Shown piece by piece: positions 1 through 9,399 of a stretch of DNA of 64,000 bases (within the stretch, counting starts at the first letter, position 1; every line of letters begins with the position of its first letter). This DNA comes from Rhizobium sp. 16-488-2b (GTDB lineage: Bacteria > Pseudomonadota > Alphaproteobacteria > Rhizobiales > Rhizobiaceae). The translations under genes and the position numbers were made by a program. The stretch is taken from the NCBI RefSeq assembly GCF_017741815.1, contig NZ_JAGHMF010000008.1:186001-250000 (forward strand), given 5' to 3'. Below the pieces are notes generated by a model. The model was not told the DNA's origin. It did no database searches and was given only the letters and a program-made list of their open reading frames with translations.

Positions 1-482
1 CGCTCGCAGCCGTAGTATTCTGGACCATGGGGAGCCTCACCAAGGCGACATGGCCGAAGGTCTGGTTCACGGCCGCCGTTCTCGTCGTGACCGTTCCCCT
101 GTTCATGAAGGATGCCTGGGCGTTGACCGCACTGCGGCTCGGCGACGACAAGGCGGCCAGCATGGGCGTCAATGTGCGTCGCCTGCGGCTGCAGACGATG
201 ATGATCGTCAGCCTGCTCGCCGCCATACCCGTCTCCTTCGTGGGCACTATCGGTTTCGTCGGCTTGGTCGGTCCGCATATCGCGCGCATGGTCGTCGGCG
301 AGGATCAACGCTTCTTCTTGCCGGGAGCCGTCATCTGCGGCGCGCTTCTTCTGTCCGTAACATCGGTGGTGAGCAAGGTGCTCATTCCCGGCGCCATCCT
401 GCCGATCGGCGTGATTACGGCGCTGGTGGGCGTGCCGTTCTTCTTCGTCCTCATTTTCAGTAACAGGAGACGCGCATGGTAG
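1..482 (+). CDS. FecCD-family ABC transporter permease, 5' partial
   Basis: This is the C-terminal part (about 160 residues) of a permease that imports iron-siderophore, heme or cobalamin-type substrates. The reading frame is already open at the window edge, with an in-frame ...VFWTMGSL... stretch typical of the middle of FecCD proteins, so the ATG at 27 is internal. Diagnostic FecCD features are [15 protein letters not shown], which forms the coupling region for the ATPase, and the closing segment with [19 protein letters not shown]. Four or so membrane helices are visible. Its last 7 bases overlap the ATPase gene, so the two subunits are translationally coupled. The substrate cannot be told from this fragment. 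Confidence 0.93.
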   Translation, partial: LAAVVFWTMGSLTKATWPKVWFTAAVLVVTVPLFMKDAWALTALRLGDDKAASMGVNVRRLRLQTMMIVSLLAAIPVSFVGTIGFVGLVGPHIARMVVGEDQRFFLPGAVICGALLLSVTSVVSKVLIPGAILPIGVITALVGVPFFFVLIFSNRRRAW

Positions 483-1228
483 CGCTCGCGCTCAAAAACG
501 TTGGCGCGACCTATGGTCGGGTCAAGGTGCTCCAGGATGTCGGGATCGACGATCTTCGCGGCGGCAGCGTCACCGCGATCATCGGGCCGAACGCAGCCGG
601 CAAGTCCACGCTCTTCAAGCGCATCGCCTCGCTGATCAAGGGACCGGGGCTGGTCGAACTCTCCGATACCGAGGCCGGCCCGAGAACGATCTGTTACATG
701 CCGCAGGACACCGGCGCCAACGCCGTGTTGACGGTCTACGAGTCAGTATTGCTGTCGGCCAAGCAAGGCAGCGGCTGGCGAGTGGCTGACGAGGAACTGG
801 CGGCGATCGACCGGCTCTTGAAGGCGCTGCGCATCGACGATCTCGCCTTTCGCGGGCTTGGCGAACTTTCCGGCGGTCAGCGCCAGCTGGTCTCGCTTGC
901 CCAGGCGCTCATCCGCAATCCGGAAGTCCTGCTCATGGACGAGCCGACCTCGGCGCTCGATCTGCACCGGCAGGTGGAGGTGCTGGACTTCATCTCCGCC
1001 ACGGCCAAACGCGACGGCATGATCGTCCTCATCGCGCTTCACGATCTCAATCACGCGCTGCGCTATTGCGAGAACACCGTCGTCATCAGCAACGGCAAGA
1101 TGGCGGCGAGTGGCAAGACCGGAGACGTGATCACCAAGACCATGCTGCGCGATATCTACAAGATCGACGCTCGCATCGAACACTGCTCGCAGGGAACGCC
1201 GCTCGTCATCGTCGACGGCGCCATCTGA
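476..1228 (+). CDS. FepC/FecE-type ABC transporter ATP-binding protein
   Basis: Cytoplasmic ATPase that powers the FecCD permease encoded just upstream. The 250-residue protein has Walker [10 protein letters not shown] near residue 38, the ABC signature LSGGQRQL near 137, Walker [12 protein letters not shown] near 158, and the switch histidine in ALHDLNH. Length and motif spacing are those of iron-siderophore importers. The start ATG lies inside the end of the permease gene (7-base overlap). The gene ends 4 bases before the convergent cysA, so the two operons meet tail to tail without room for a long terminator. The binding-protein gene of this importer is outside the window. Confidence 0.93.
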   Translation: MVALALKNVGATYGRVKVLQDVGIDDLRGGSVTAIIGPNAAGKSTLFKRIASLIKGPGLVELSDTEAGPRTICYMPQDTGANAVLTVYESVLLSAKQGSGWRVADEELAAIDRLLKALRIDDLAFRGLGELSGGQRQLVSLAQALIRNPEVLLMDEPTSALDLHRQVEVLDFISATAKRDGMIVLIALHDLNHALRYCENTVVISNGKMAASGKTGDVITKTMLRDIYKIDARIEHCSQGTPLVIVDGAI

Positions 1229-1232
1229 TCGC

Positions 1233-2267
1233 TTAGACTGTGGCCTGCGCTGCGCCAAACACCTTGGCGCGGCGTACCGTCACGAAGCCGCGATCTCCCG
1301 CCCGGACAGAGCGCTCTGGCTCGACGTCGAATTCCAGTTGCACGCCGCTTTCGGTGCTCGCCAGAATGCGGCGACCATCCGGCCGGTCGAGAACACGGTC
1401 GACGCTGGCGCCGATGCCGGGGCCGTCTCCGGACCAATCGAGGTCGGCCGGGCGCGCATAGATCTCGCCAGTGCCATCGGCCATGCCGGGTGCGGCAACC
1501 GAAGCGCCGCCGGCGTACGCGACGCCGGCTCGAATTTCGGCCGGCAACACGTTCGCATCACCCAAGAATTTCATCACGAAGGCCGATTGCGGATCGCGGC
1601 AGACCTGCTCGGGCGTGCCCTCCTGAACGATCTTGCCGTCCTTCAGGATAACGACACGGTCGGCAAGATCGAGCGCCTCTTCCTGATCGTGGGTCACGAA
1701 GATGGTGGTGATGCCGAGCTCGTGGTGGATCTCGCGCAGCCAGCGGCGCAGATCGTGACGGACATTGGCGTCGAGCGCTCCGAACGGCTCGTCGAGAAGC
1801 AGCACCTTCGGATCGACGGAGAGCGCACGGGCAAGCGCCACGCGCTGGCGCTGTCCGCCGGAGATTTGTGCCGGGAACCGGTCGCCCAGCCCCTCCAGCC
1901 GCACGAGGCGCAGCAGCTCGGTGACGCGCGCTTCAATCGCGGCCTTGTCGCGCTTGACCTTCGACACCTTCATGCCGAAGGCGATGTTTTCGCCGACCGT
2001 CATGTGCGGGAAGAGCGCGTAATGCTGAAAGACGAAGCCGACGCCGCGATCGCGCACCGGAATGTCGGTCGCATCCTGGTCGCCGAAGAAGATCTGGCCG
2101 CCATCCGAATATTCGAGGCCGGCGACCATCCGCAGGATCGTGGTCTTGCCGGAACCCGACGGCCCCAGCAGCGCGAGAAGTTCGCCGCTGCGGATATCCA
2201 GCGAGACGTCGCGCACGGCGCGGAACGTGTCGAAGGTTTTGACGACGTGGTCGAGGCGGATCTTCAT
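1233..2267 (-). CDS. cysA: sulfate/thiosulfate ABC transporter ATP-binding protein CysA
   Basis: ATPase of the sulfate/thiosulfate importer. The 344-residue protein has Walker [10 protein letters not shown] near residue 36, a Q-loop in [14 protein letters not shown], signature ISGGQRQR near 136, Walker [12 protein letters not shown] near 156, and the H-loop VTHDQEEA. About 110 C-terminal residues form the regulatory TOBE-like domain found in CysA. It is the last gene of the sbp-cysT-cysW-cysA series. Its ATG overlaps the cysW stop by 4 bases. Spermidine or iron ABC ATPases look similar, but the neighbouring genes decide for sulfate. Confidence 0.96.
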   Translation of the reverse strand: MKIRLDHVVKTFDTFRAVRDVSLDIRSGELLALLGPSGSGKTTILRMVAGLEYSDGGQIFFGDQDATDIPVRDRGVGFVFQHYALFPHMTVGENIAFGMKVSKVKRDKAAIEARVTELLRLVRLEGLGDRFPAQISGGQRQRVALARALSVDPKVLLLDEPFGALDANVRHDLRRWLREIHHELGITTIFVTHDQEEALDLADRVVILKDGKIVQEGTPEQVCRDPQSAFVMKFLGDANVLPAEIRAGVAYAGGASVAAPGMADGTGEIYARPADLDWSGDGPGIGASVDRVLDRPDGRRILASTESGVQLEFDVEPERSVRAGDRGFVTVRRAKVFGAAQATV

Positions 2268-3172
2268 GAATTTTTCTCTGCTGGCTGGGCAACAAGGACA
2301 GGACGCGCGGCGGGCTTGGCGCTGCTGGAGCGGCGGCCGGCGCCCTGGCGCTCAAGCGCTACCTTGGCGATGATGGTGAAGATGGCGATGACCGCCAGGA
2401 TCGAGGCTGCGGCGAAGGCGCCGGTTGCCTGATAATCGTGATAGAGCAGCTCGATGTGCAGCGGCAGCGTATTTGTCTGGCCGCGAATATTGCCCGAGAC
2501 CACAGACACGGCGCCGAACTCGCCCATCACGCGCGCATTGCAAAGCACGACGCCGTAGAGCATCGCCCATTTGATGTTCGGCAGCGTGACCGAGAAGAAC
2601 GTGCGCCAACCGGACGCGCCAAGCGACGTCGCCGCTTCTTCGAGATCGCGCCCTTGCGCCTGCATCAGGGGGATAAGTTCGCGCGCAACGAAGGGTGCGG
2701 TCACGAACATCGAGGCGAGCACGATCCCCGGAATCGCGAACAGGATCTTGATGTCATAAGCCTCGAGCGTCGACCCGAAGATGCCCTGCAGCCCGTAGAC
2801 GAAGAGATAGGCAACGCCGGCCACGATCGGCGACACGGAGAACGGCACCTCGATCAGCACCAGCAGGAAGCGCTTGCCCCAGAAATCGAACTTGGTGATC
2901 GACCACGCGGCCGCGACGCCGAAGGCGGTGTTGATGGGCACGGCGATCAGCGCGGTCAGCACCGTCAGCATGATCGCATGCAGCGTATCGGGATGGCTGA
3001 TCGTGGCGCTATAGACCTGCCAGCCCTTGGCGAAGGCTTCGACCCCGATGATCACGAGCGGCGCCGGGATGAGGAACGCGCCGATGATGAGCACTAAGCC
3101 GATCAAGGTGCGTCGGACGATCGGCTGATCGCCGACGCGCGGAGGTTTGCGGCGGGTGGGAATGCTGCTCAT
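2264..3172 (-). CDS. cysW: sulfate/thiosulfate ABC transporter permease CysW
   Basis: Inner-membrane permease of about 302 residues with six predicted membrane helices. The EAA loop appears as [16 protein letters not shown] near residues 175-195, which docks on CysA. The motif [16 protein letters not shown] is characteristic of CysW/CysT proteins. The gene starts 2 bases after the cysT stop and overlaps cysA by 4 bases, so the three are one transcript. The C-terminal tail is Ala/Arg-rich and probably cytoplasmic. Confidence 0.96.
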   Translation of the reverse strand: MSSIPTRRKPPRVGDQPIVRRTLIGLVLIIGAFLIPAPLVIIGVEAFAKGWQVYSATISHPDTLHAIMLTVLTALIAVPINTAFGVAAAWSITKFDFWGKRFLLVLIEVPFSVSPIVAGVAYLFVYGLQGIFGSTLEAYDIKILFAIPGIVLASMFVTAPFVARELIPLMQAQGRDLEEAATSLGASGWRTFFSVTLPNIKWAMLYGVVLCNARVMGEFGAVSVVSGNIRGQTNTLPLHIELLYHDYQATGAFAAASILAVIAIFTIIAKVALERQGAGRRSSSAKPAARPVLVAQPAEKNS

Positions 3173-3174
3173 GA

Positions 3175-3996
3175 TCAGTTCCTCACCGTGTATCGGAGCG
3201 CCCGCGCCTGCATCCAGTTGGTCAGTGCCAGCATGAGGAAGGCTGTCAGCAGCAGGACGGAGGCGATCGCGGCGGCGGCTTGGTAGTCGTATTCCTCAAG
3301 CCGGATGAAGACGAGCAGTGCTGTGATCTCCGTCGACATCGGCTGGTTGCCGGCGATGAAGATGATGGCGCCGAATTCACCAAGCGAGCGGGCGAAGGAC
3401 AAGGACACGCCGGCAAGCAGCGCCGGCATCAACAGCGGCAGCATGACCTTGCGGAAGATCGTCCAATCCGAACCACCCAGCGACTGCGCGGCCTCCTCGT
3501 AAGCAGGATCGAGATCCTCAAGAACCGGCTGCACCGTGCGCACTATGAAGGGAAGGCTGGTGAAGCACATGGCGACCATGATGCCGATCGGCGTATAGGC
3601 GACCTTGATGCCGATACCTTCAAGCACCGAGCCGAACCAGCCGTTTGCCGCAAACAGCGTCGTCAGCGCGATACCGGCCACGGCCGTCGGCAGCGCGAAT
3701 GGCAGATCGACCATCGCATCGACAAGCCGCCAGCCGGGGAAGCGATAGCGCGTCAGCACCCAGGCAAGCGCGAAGCCGAAAAACAGGTTGAAGATTGTGG
3801 CGCCGAGCGCCGAGAGCACCGTGACCCGATAGCTTGCGAGCGCGCGCGAGGATGACACGATGCGCCAGTAGTCCTCTGGCCCAAGGCTTGCGGCCTTGAA
3901 CACCAGGGCAGCCAGAGGCAGGACGACGATAAGGCCAACATAGAGAAGGGTCACACCCAGCGACAGGCGTAATCCGGGCAGGACATTGCGTCTCAA
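3175..3996 (-). CDS. cysT: sulfate/thiosulfate ABC transporter permease CysT (CysU)
   Basis: Partner permease of CysW. The core has six membrane helices, the EAA loop EEAAQSLGGSDWTIFR and the family motif ARSLGEFGAIIFIAG near the C-terminus. I chose a TTG start at 3996 (protein begins MRRNVLPGLRLSLG, 273 residues). It has an AGGGA ribosome site at a good distance and gives the usual CysT N-terminus. An ATG-initiated version reaching back to 4062 is possible, but it would add 22 residues unlike the family and leave only a 39-base gap to sbp. That extra stretch overlaps the stem-loop at 4049-4076. Confidence 0.93.
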   Translation of the reverse strand: MRRNVLPGLRLSLGVTLLYVGLIVVLPLAALVFKAASLGPEDYWRIVSSSRALASYRVTVLSALGATIFNLFFGFALAWVLTRYRFPGWRLVDAMVDLPFALPTAVAGIALTTLFAANGWFGSVLEGIGIKVAYTPIGIMVAMCFTSLPFIVRTVQPVLEDLDPAYEEAAQSLGGSDWTIFRKVMLPLLMPALLAGVSLSFARSLGEFGAIIFIAGNQPMSTEITALLVFIRLEEYDYQAAAAIASVLLLTAFLMLALTNWMQARALRYTVRN

Positions 3997-4048
3997 GCGG
4001 TCATTCCCTGTTTCATAAGTCCTGCTCTGCAAGCACGATGACGAAAGC

Positions 4049-4076
4049 GGCCCGGCGGGCAAACGCCAGCCGGGCC
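4049..4076 (-). other. intercistronic stem-loop between sbp and cysT
   Basis: GGCCCGGC at 4049-4056 pairs perfectly with GCCGGGCC at 4069-4076, and an inner GGC/GCC closes a 4-base AAAC loop. No T-run follows on the minus strand, so it is more likely an mRNA-stabilising or partial attenuator structure than a full terminator. Such hairpins are common after binding-protein genes, which need higher expression than the permeases. Confidence 0.6.
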
Positions 4077-4101
4077 AAGCGATGTGATATCCGGTTAGGG
4101 C

Positions 4102-5088
4102 TTACCGGCTGCCATAAAGCTTGTCGAGAATGCCGCCGGAAGCGAAATGCTCCTTCTGGATCTTTTCCCAGCCGCCGAAGGTATCATCGACATTGACGAG
4201 GCGGATCGCCGGGAACTGGTCCTTGAACTCGCCGATCACCTTCTCATCGCGAACGCGATGGCCGAACTGCGCGGCAATCCGCTGGCCTTCTTCGGTGTAG
4301 AGGAAGTCGAGATAGGACTTCGCGAGCGCTTCTGAGCCATGCTTGGCGGCGACCTTGTCGACCACGGCGACGGGGAATTCGGCAAGCAGGCTGACGGACG
4401 GGATCACGCCCTGAACCTTGTCGGAACCGTACTGCTTCTCGATGCCGCGCGTCTCGGCCTCGAAGGTGATCAGGACATCGCCGGTCTCGCGCTCGACGAA
4501 GGTGGTCGTGGACGCGCGGCCGCCGGTGTCGAAGACCGGCACGTTGTCGAAGATCTTGGTGATGTAGGCTTCGATCTTGCCTTCGTCACCCTTGTACGCT
4601 TCCTTGGCCCAGGCATAGGCGGCGAGATAGGTGTAGCGCGCATTGCCCGATGTCTTCGGGTTCGGGAAGACCGCATGCACGTCGTCACGCGCCAGATCGC
4701 CCCAGTCCTTGATGTTCTTCGGGTTGCCGGCGCGCACCAGAAAGGATGGGAAGGAATAGAATGGCGACGCGTTGTTCGGGAAAGCCTTCGCCCAATCCTT
4801 GGAGACGAAACCGTTCTTCGCGAGGAAATCGATGTCCGTCGACTGGTTGAACGTCACGACGTCGGCCTCGAGGCCCTCGATGATCGAGCGCGCCTGCTTG
4901 GAGGTGCCGGCATGCGACTGGTCGATCGTGATGCCCGGATGCTGCTTGATGAAGGCTTCGTTCTCCGAAGCAAAAAGCTCGCGCGACACGTCATAGGATG
5001 CGTTGAGAAGCTTCGTCGGCTCTGCGGCATGGGCCTGAACGGAGAAAAGGGCAGCAAGTGCTGTGCCGAGAATCAGAAGGCGGTTCAT
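4102..5088 (-). CDS. sbp: periplasmic sulfate-binding protein
   Basis: Periplasmic binding protein that delivers sulfate (or thiosulfate) to CysTWA. The 328-residue product starts with a Sec signal peptide (about 21 residues, cleaved after AHA). It has both prokaryotic sulfate-binding signatures: ASYDVSRE near residue 30 and NPKTSGNARYTYLAAYAW near 143. Full family length. It is the first gene of the operon; its promoter must lie in 5089-5380. Sbp and CysP are hard to separate by eye, so specificity between sulfate and thiosulfate is open. Confidence 0.95.
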   Translation of the reverse strand: MNRLLILGTALAALFSVQAHAAEPTKLLNASYDVSRELFASENEAFIKQHPGITIDQSHAGTSKQARSIIEGLEADVVTFNQSTDIDFLAKNGFVSKDWAKAFPNNASPFYSFPSFLVRAGNPKNIKDWGDLARDDVHAVFPNPKTSGNARYTYLAAYAWAKEAYKGDEGKIEAYITKIFDNVPVFDTGGRASTTTFVERETGDVLITFEAETRGIEKQYGSDKVQGVIPSVSLLAEFPVAVVDKVAAKHGSEALAKSYLDFLYTEEGQRIAAQFGHRVRDEKVIGEFKDQFPAIRLVNVDDTFGGWEKIQKEHFASGGILDKLYGSR

Positions 5089-5380
5089 CTATCGCTCCGG
5101 TGTTTTACTATGCGGTGAAACTAATCGGACCGCCTCCAGATCGCGAGGAACCACCGCCCCCGCTTGCGGACCGGCTTAGAAATTCTGTCCTTTTTTCGCC
5201 ATATTTCGCGGTGGTTTTGCTTCATGCTGCGCTACACTCTACTCGCGAAGCGTTCCTAAGCCTCTGCCAGCAAACCGCTTTCCCCGCATCGGGAATTTGA
5301 GCGGGCCTAATAAAAATCATGACTTCTCTGTCCACGACATGGCCCTTGCGCTCGTCGAGGCTTTGGCGTATCACCCCGAC
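5089..5380. other. divergent intergenic region between sbp and the TPP riboswitch
   Basis: About 290 bases without a convincing gene. It must hold the minus-strand promoter of the sulfate operon and the plus-strand promoter of the thiamine-precursor operon. AT-rich stretches suitable for -10 elements occur around 5190-5220 and 5305-5325, but I cannot assign boxes or an operator with confidence. Confidence 0.5.
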
Positions 5381-5472
5381 ATCACAGGGGTGCTCCGTAA
5401 TGCCGGGGCTGAGATACGGTCGCATGATCGTGGACTCTCAAGCTGATCTGGATAATGCCAGCGGAGCGAGGT
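5381..5472 (+). promoter_or_regulatory. TPP (THI-box) riboswitch
   Basis: The conserved thiamine-pyrophosphate aptamer elements are present in order: CACAGGGGTGC at 5383-5393, CTGAGA at 5409-5414, CTGATCTGG at 5443-5451, and the TAATGCCAGCGGAG block ending at 5466. The variable P3 arm lies between about 5415 and 5440. The GAGG ribosome site of the next gene (5468-5471) sits directly on the 3' edge of the aptamer, 7 bases before the ATG. This suggests translational control by sequestration when TPP is bound, as is usual in alphaproteobacteria. It predicts thiamine-repressed expression of the importer downstream. Confidence 0.95.
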
Positions 5473-5478
5473 AGAGCG

Positions 5479-6087
5479 ATGTTTTCCGGCGCGCAGATTT
5501 CACTGTATCCCATGACCGACGATTTCGTCGGTGTCATCACCCGTGCGCTTTCCGCGCTTGATCCCCATCGTGACAGGTTGCGGATCGAGACCGATGATAT
5601 CTCTACGCTGATCATCGGCACGCCCGATGTGGTCTTCGCCGCCATGCGCGATCTGTTCGCGGCGGCCGCCAGCAGCGGCAAGCATTGCGTGCTACACGCC
5701 ACCATCTCGCGCGGTTGCCCGGGAGAGCCTGACGACCCGATCTGCCAGACGCCCGAACTGACCGGCCCCATGGCGCCGCTCGACGAGCGCAAGGCAAGGG
5801 CGCACCAAGCGGTCAAGGACGCGCCTGTCATCGGCCAGGAAACGGCCGCGCAGTTCTCGCTCTATACGCTCGGGATCGACGGCCACATGGACGAGATCTA
5901 CGGCTGCATCGACTTCCTGAAGAATTCGGGCGTCTTCGAGAAATCGAAGAACTTCTGCACGAAGCTGCGCGGCGACACCGGCGCGGTGTTTTCGACCGTG
6001 CACGAGGCGCTGGTGCGCTTCGGCCCTCCGGCGGGCCATGTGACGATCGACCTTACCGTTTCGGCAAACAGCCCGTCCAAGCGCTAA
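5479..6087 (+). CDS. YkoF-like thiamine/HMP-binding protein
   Basis: Product of 202 residues resembling YkoF, a cytoplasmic protein with two ferredoxin-like (ACT-like) repeats that binds thiamine or hydroxymethylpyrimidine. The first repeat spans about residues 1-85 (SAQISLYPM-type start, IRIETDDIST-like strand) and the second about 110-198 (QFSLYTLG, TGAVFSTVHEAL). The start at 5479 is chosen because the upstream in-frame ATG at 5455 lies inside the riboswitch aptamer. It is the first gene after the riboswitch and is followed by an ABC importer, so it probably binds or buffers the imported pyrimidine. Its exact role is not established for this family. Confidence 0.88.
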   Translation: MFSGAQISLYPMTDDFVGVITRALSALDPHRDRLRIETDDISTLIIGTPDVVFAAMRDLFAAAASSGKHCVLHATISRGCPGEPDDPICQTPELTGPMAPLDERKARAHQAVKDAPVIGQETAAQFSLYTLGIDGHMDEIYGCIDFLKNSGVFEKSKNFCTKLRGDTGAVFSTVHEALVRFGPPAGHVTIDLTVSANSPSKR

Positions 6088-6123
6088 GCGCCGCCCCACG
6101 CTCGCGTTCAAAACGGTTCTATC

Positions 6124-6948
6124 ATGTCGACATCACGTCTGCCTTCGCGGCAGGTCGTTTCCGGCCTGCACCATCATATCCGTACCGGTCTAAGCCGGGC
6201 TCTGCCGGCGATCGCGGCCGTCTGCCTTCTGGTGGCGGCCTGGGAAGCCTATGTCCGCCTGTCCGGCATCTCGCCCACGACCTTGCCCTCGCCGTCCCGC
6301 GTGCTCGCGCAGACCTTCCAGTCCCGGCAGGCCCTGTTCGACAACACGCTGCCGACTTTGCGGGCGACGCTCGCCGGTTTCGGCTGCTCGCTTGCGGCCG
6401 CCTTCATCCTGTCGGTGCTAATTGACTTCTGCCAGCCGCTTCGTCGGGCGCTGTTTCCCCTCTTCATCATCAGCCAGACGCTGCCGCTGGTCGCCATCGC
6501 GCCACTGATCGTTCTGTGGTTCGGCTTCGGCCTGACGCCGAAGATTCTGCTTGTCGCACTCGTCACCTTCTTCCCGATGCTAGTGGCGCTTTGCCAGGGC
6601 TATCAATCGACCGAAGACGAACTGCAGCAACTCGTGGCTTCGATGGGGGCGCCGCGCTGGAAGCAGTTCCTGCTTGCCCGGCTGCCATCCGCCCTGCCCT
6701 TCTTCTTCGCCGGGCTGCGTATATCCATCACCTATGCCGTCGTCGGCGCGATCTTCGCGGAATATGCGGGTGCTGCCAAAGGGCTCGGCATCTACATGCT
6801 GAACGCCAAGAACAATTTCCGGCCCGACCTGGTGCTGGCCGCCGTGTTCGTCAGCGCCGTGCTGACCCTCACTCTGTTCGGCCTCACCGTCATCGCCGAA
6901 CATCTGGCCATGCCATGGGCGAGACGCGGAAAGGGGAGCGCCCGATGA
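6124..6948 (+). CDS. thiX: ABC transporter permease for thiamine pyrimidine precursor
   Basis: Inner-membrane permease of 274 residues in the SsuC/TauC/ThiX family. About six helices are visible, starting after a hydrophilic N-terminal 25 residues, with the docking-loop region around DELQQLVASMGAPRWKQF and EYAGAAKGLGIYML. The riboswitch upstream and the THI5-like binding protein downstream indicate that the substrate is HMP or a formylaminopyrimidine rather than a sulfonate. Its last 4 bases overlap the ATPase gene. Confidence 0.9.
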   Translation: MSTSRLPSRQVVSGLHHHIRTGLSRALPAIAAVCLLVAAWEAYVRLSGISPTTLPSPSRVLAQTFQSRQALFDNTLPTLRATLAGFGCSLAAAFILSVLIDFCQPLRRALFPLFIISQTLPLVAIAPLIVLWFGFGLTPKILLVALVTFFPMLVALCQGYQSTEDELQQLVASMGAPRWKQFLLARLPSALPFFFAGLRISITYAVVGAIFAEYAGAAKGLGIYMLNAKNNFRPDLVLAAVFVSAVLTLTLFGLTVIAEHLAMPWARRGKGSAR

Positions 6949-7733
6949 CCGCGCCACGCCTGGAACTTGAGCACATCACCTGCCGCTACGGCGAAACCTC
7001 TGTTTTGGCGGACATCTCGCTGACGGTCAAACCCGGCGAATTCGTATCCATTCTCGGGCCTTCGGGCTCCGGCAAATCCACACTCTTCAAGCTGCTGACC
7101 GGCGCGCGTAGGCCTGAAGGCGGCAGCATGCGCTTCGACGGCCAGACACTCGACGGAACGATCCGCCCCTTCGCCTTCATGCCGCAGCGCGACGCGCTGA
7201 TGCCGTGGCGGCGCATAATCGACAACACCACGCTCGGCCTCGAGGTCCAGGGCATACGCCGCGCCGAGGCGCGCCGGCGGGTGCTGCCTTTGTTTTCCGA
7301 ATTCGGCCTCGACGGCTTCGAACAGCACTATCCGGCGGCATTGTCCGGCGGCATGCGGCAGCGCGCGGCACTGCTGCGCACCGTGGTACAGCACAAGCCG
7401 ATGCTCTTGCTCGACGAACCCTTCGGCGCGCTCGACGCCTTGACGCGTGCCGGCATGCAGCGCTGGCTGGAGAAGATGTGGTCGCAGCACGACTGGACCG
7501 CGATGCTCGTCACTCACGATGTGCGCGAAGCGGTCTATCTCTCCGATCGCATCTATATCTTCTCACCTCGCCCGGCCCGCATCATCCGCGAGATCACCAT
7601 CGATCTGCCACGCCCGCGCATCTTGGACGGCGCAGCGCGGGCGCTTGCGGCCGAAATCGAGGCTGACATTCTCGACACGCTTTTCAATGCCCCGAACGAC
7701 GCCACAATGACCAACCTGGAGGAACCACGATGA
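6945..7733 (+). CDS. thiZ: ABC transporter ATP-binding protein for thiamine pyrimidine precursor
   Basis: ATPase of 262 residues in the SsuB/TauB/ThiZ family. Walker A is GPSGSGKST near residue 39, signature LSGGMRQR near 133, Walker [12 protein letters not shown] near 153, and H-loop VTHDVREAVYLSDR near 189. I chose the ATG at 6945, which overlaps the permease stop (ATGA) and gives the normal length; the longer open frame upstream is antifunctional extension inside the permease gene. The gene also overlaps the binding-protein gene by 4 bases, so the importer is tightly coupled. Confidence 0.92.
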   Translation: MTAPRLELEHITCRYGETSVLADISLTVKPGEFVSILGPSGSGKSTLFKLLTGARRPEGGSMRFDGQTLDGTIRPFAFMPQRDALMPWRRIIDNTTLGLEVQGIRRAEARRRVLPLFSEFGLDGFEQHYPAALSGGMRQRAALLRTVVQHKPMLLLDEPFGALDALTRAGMQRWLEKMWSQHDWTAMLVTHDVREAVYLSDRIYIFSPRPARIIREITIDLPRPRILDGAARALAAEIEADILDTLFNAPNDATMTNLEEPR

Positions 7734-8770
7734 AAAAACCGATGCTGACCCGCCGCGCAGCCCTGGCTTCAGCCGCAGGTCTTGCTCTGACGCTGCCAAT
7801 GTCGCCGCTTCTGTCGAAGCCGGCCCGCAGCGAAGAAAAGCGCCCCGTCAGGGTCGCGCTGGACTGGACGCCCAATACCAACCACATCGGCCTCTTCGTG
7901 GCCCGCGACAAGGGATTTTACCGCGATGCGGGCCTCGACGTGGAAATCCTGCCCTATACGGACACCTCGGCCGGCACGCTCGTCGCCAATCATGTCGCTG
8001 ATTTCGGCATTGACGGCGCCATCGGCCTCATGACCCAGCGGACAGCTGGCGCTGATCTCGTCGCGACCTACGCCATCGTCCAGACTGAGACCGGCCGTCT
8101 CGTCTTCAATGCCGATCGCGACGACATTCGCAGCCCGAGGGATCTCGACGGCAAGACCTATGGCGGCTTCGGCAGCGCCTGGGAGAACGCGCTGATCGGT
8201 TCGCTCATCCGGCATGATGGCGGCAAGGGCGAATTCGAGACCGTGACGCTCGGCACCTCCGCCTATCAGGCGCTGGCCAACGGCAGCGTCGACTTCACGC
8301 TCGAGGTCTACACCTGGGAAGGCGTGCAGGCGGAACTCGAGGGTGTGAAGCAACGCGCCTTCCGCTACGCCGATTATGGCGTTCCGGACGAGCACACCAC
8401 GCTGCTCGCCTCCAGCCAAGCATTTCTGAACGAAAAGCCGGAACTCGCCCGTGCCTTTCTGCAGGCGACCCGCAAAGGCTACGACTTCGCGGTGGATCAC
8501 CCCGACGACGCGGTCGAGCTCATGATCGCGGCCAATAGCGACGCACTGACCAATCGTGCGCTTGTGGAGGCCTCGTTGAAGGCGCTGATCGCGGGGTATT
8601 ACTTCCGTTCGGAGGATGGGATTACCGGTCGCATCGATTCGGCCAAGATGAAGGCGATCGGCGACTATCTGTTCCAGTCGAAAATCCTTAAGGATGCCGA
8701 CGGCAAGGCGCTTACGGCCGCGCCCGACTTCTCGCGCTTCTTTACGAACACGCCGCTGGACGCTGCCTGA
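7730..8770 (+). CDS. thiY: NMT1/THI5-like substrate-binding protein for thiamine pyrimidine precursor
   Basis: Exported binding protein of 346 residues. The N-terminus has a TRRAALA stretch followed by a hydrophobic segment, consistent with a Tat-type or Sec signal of about 35 residues. The mature part begins RVALDWTPNTNHIGLF, the hallmark start of NMT1/THI5-like domains that bind HMP or N-formyl-aminopyrimidine. The GGFGSAWENA and EVYTWEG segments are also family-like. It ends the riboswitch-controlled operon. An inverted repeat (CGAGCG/CGCTCG, 8818-8844) follows the gene but lacks a T-run. Confidence 0.93.
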   Translation: MKKPMLTRRAALASAAGLALTLPMSPLLSKPARSEEKRPVRVALDWTPNTNHIGLFVARDKGFYRDAGLDVEILPYTDTSAGTLVANHVADFGIDGAIGLMTQRTAGADLVATYAIVQTETGRLVFNADRDDIRSPRDLDGKTYGGFGSAWENALIGSLIRHDGGKGEFETVTLGTSAYQALANGSVDFTLEVYTWEGVQAELEGVKQRAFRYADYGVPDEHTTLLASSQAFLNEKPELARAFLQATRKGYDFAVDHPDDAVELMIAANSDALTNRALVEASLKALIAGYYFRSEDGITGRIDSAKMKAIGDYLFQSKILKDADGKALTAAPDFSRFFTNTPLDAA

Positions 8771-9008
8771 CCGGCCCGCATCAGACAAGACACGCCACAA
8801 GCTCTAGAAATGCATTCGAGCGATCGAGACATTCGGCCGCTCGAACACGTTTATCAACCCGGACCATGTGCCGGGTAGGAAAGCGCGCGCGTTCGTGCTC
8901 TCTTGGCGCTATCAGGTGTCATTTCGGGACGCCAACGGCTATAGTTTATTGGATATTAAGAACGTTGGACGAGACTCGCCTAGCCGTGACAGCGAAGCAT
9001 GTAAATCG

Positions 9009-9233
9009 ATGCAAGCAAGAATCGCTTGCATGAATGGCATGGCGGAAAACATGGAACATGAAGGTTTCGATTTACCGTTCCTCCTCAAGGAGATTGATAT
9101 CCTTGCGGATGAACTCAGCAAGCTGCCCCCGTCGATGGACAGGACAGCGCTGGAACTTAGACTGGCACAGATGCGCCAGATCGTTGAACTGCGGCATACG
9201 CGCCGCGGCATGAAAAACCTCGACCCAAACTGA
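9009..9233 (+). CDS. small hypothetical protein
   Basis: Open frame for about 74 residues, largely hydrophilic and helical, with GFDLPFLLKEIDILADELSKL and ALELRLAQMRQIVELR stretches that could form a helical hairpin or coiled coil. Several in-frame ATGs (9009, 9030, 9039, 9051) compete. The one at 9051 has the best purine-rich upstream sequence and would give 60 residues. The 150 bases upstream are AT-richer than the surroundings, as expected for a promoter. No family recognised; it may not be a gene. Confidence 0.4.
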   Translation: MQARIACMNGMAENMEHEGFDLPFLLKEIDILADELSKLPPSMDRTALELRLAQMRQIVELRHTRRGMKNLDPN

Positions 9234-9399
9234 CGGTTCGACTGTTATCATGTGGCACACTCGCCTGCCGCGGTCGCGGCAAGCGTCGATCCAGCCGCCC
9301 ACTCATGACCTGAGCGCGTTGTGGCCGTAGCGAGGATTGTGCTTCGATATTCCCGCCAAAGAGGCTAATAAGCGCGCAAGCGAATGAGAGGAATTGGCC

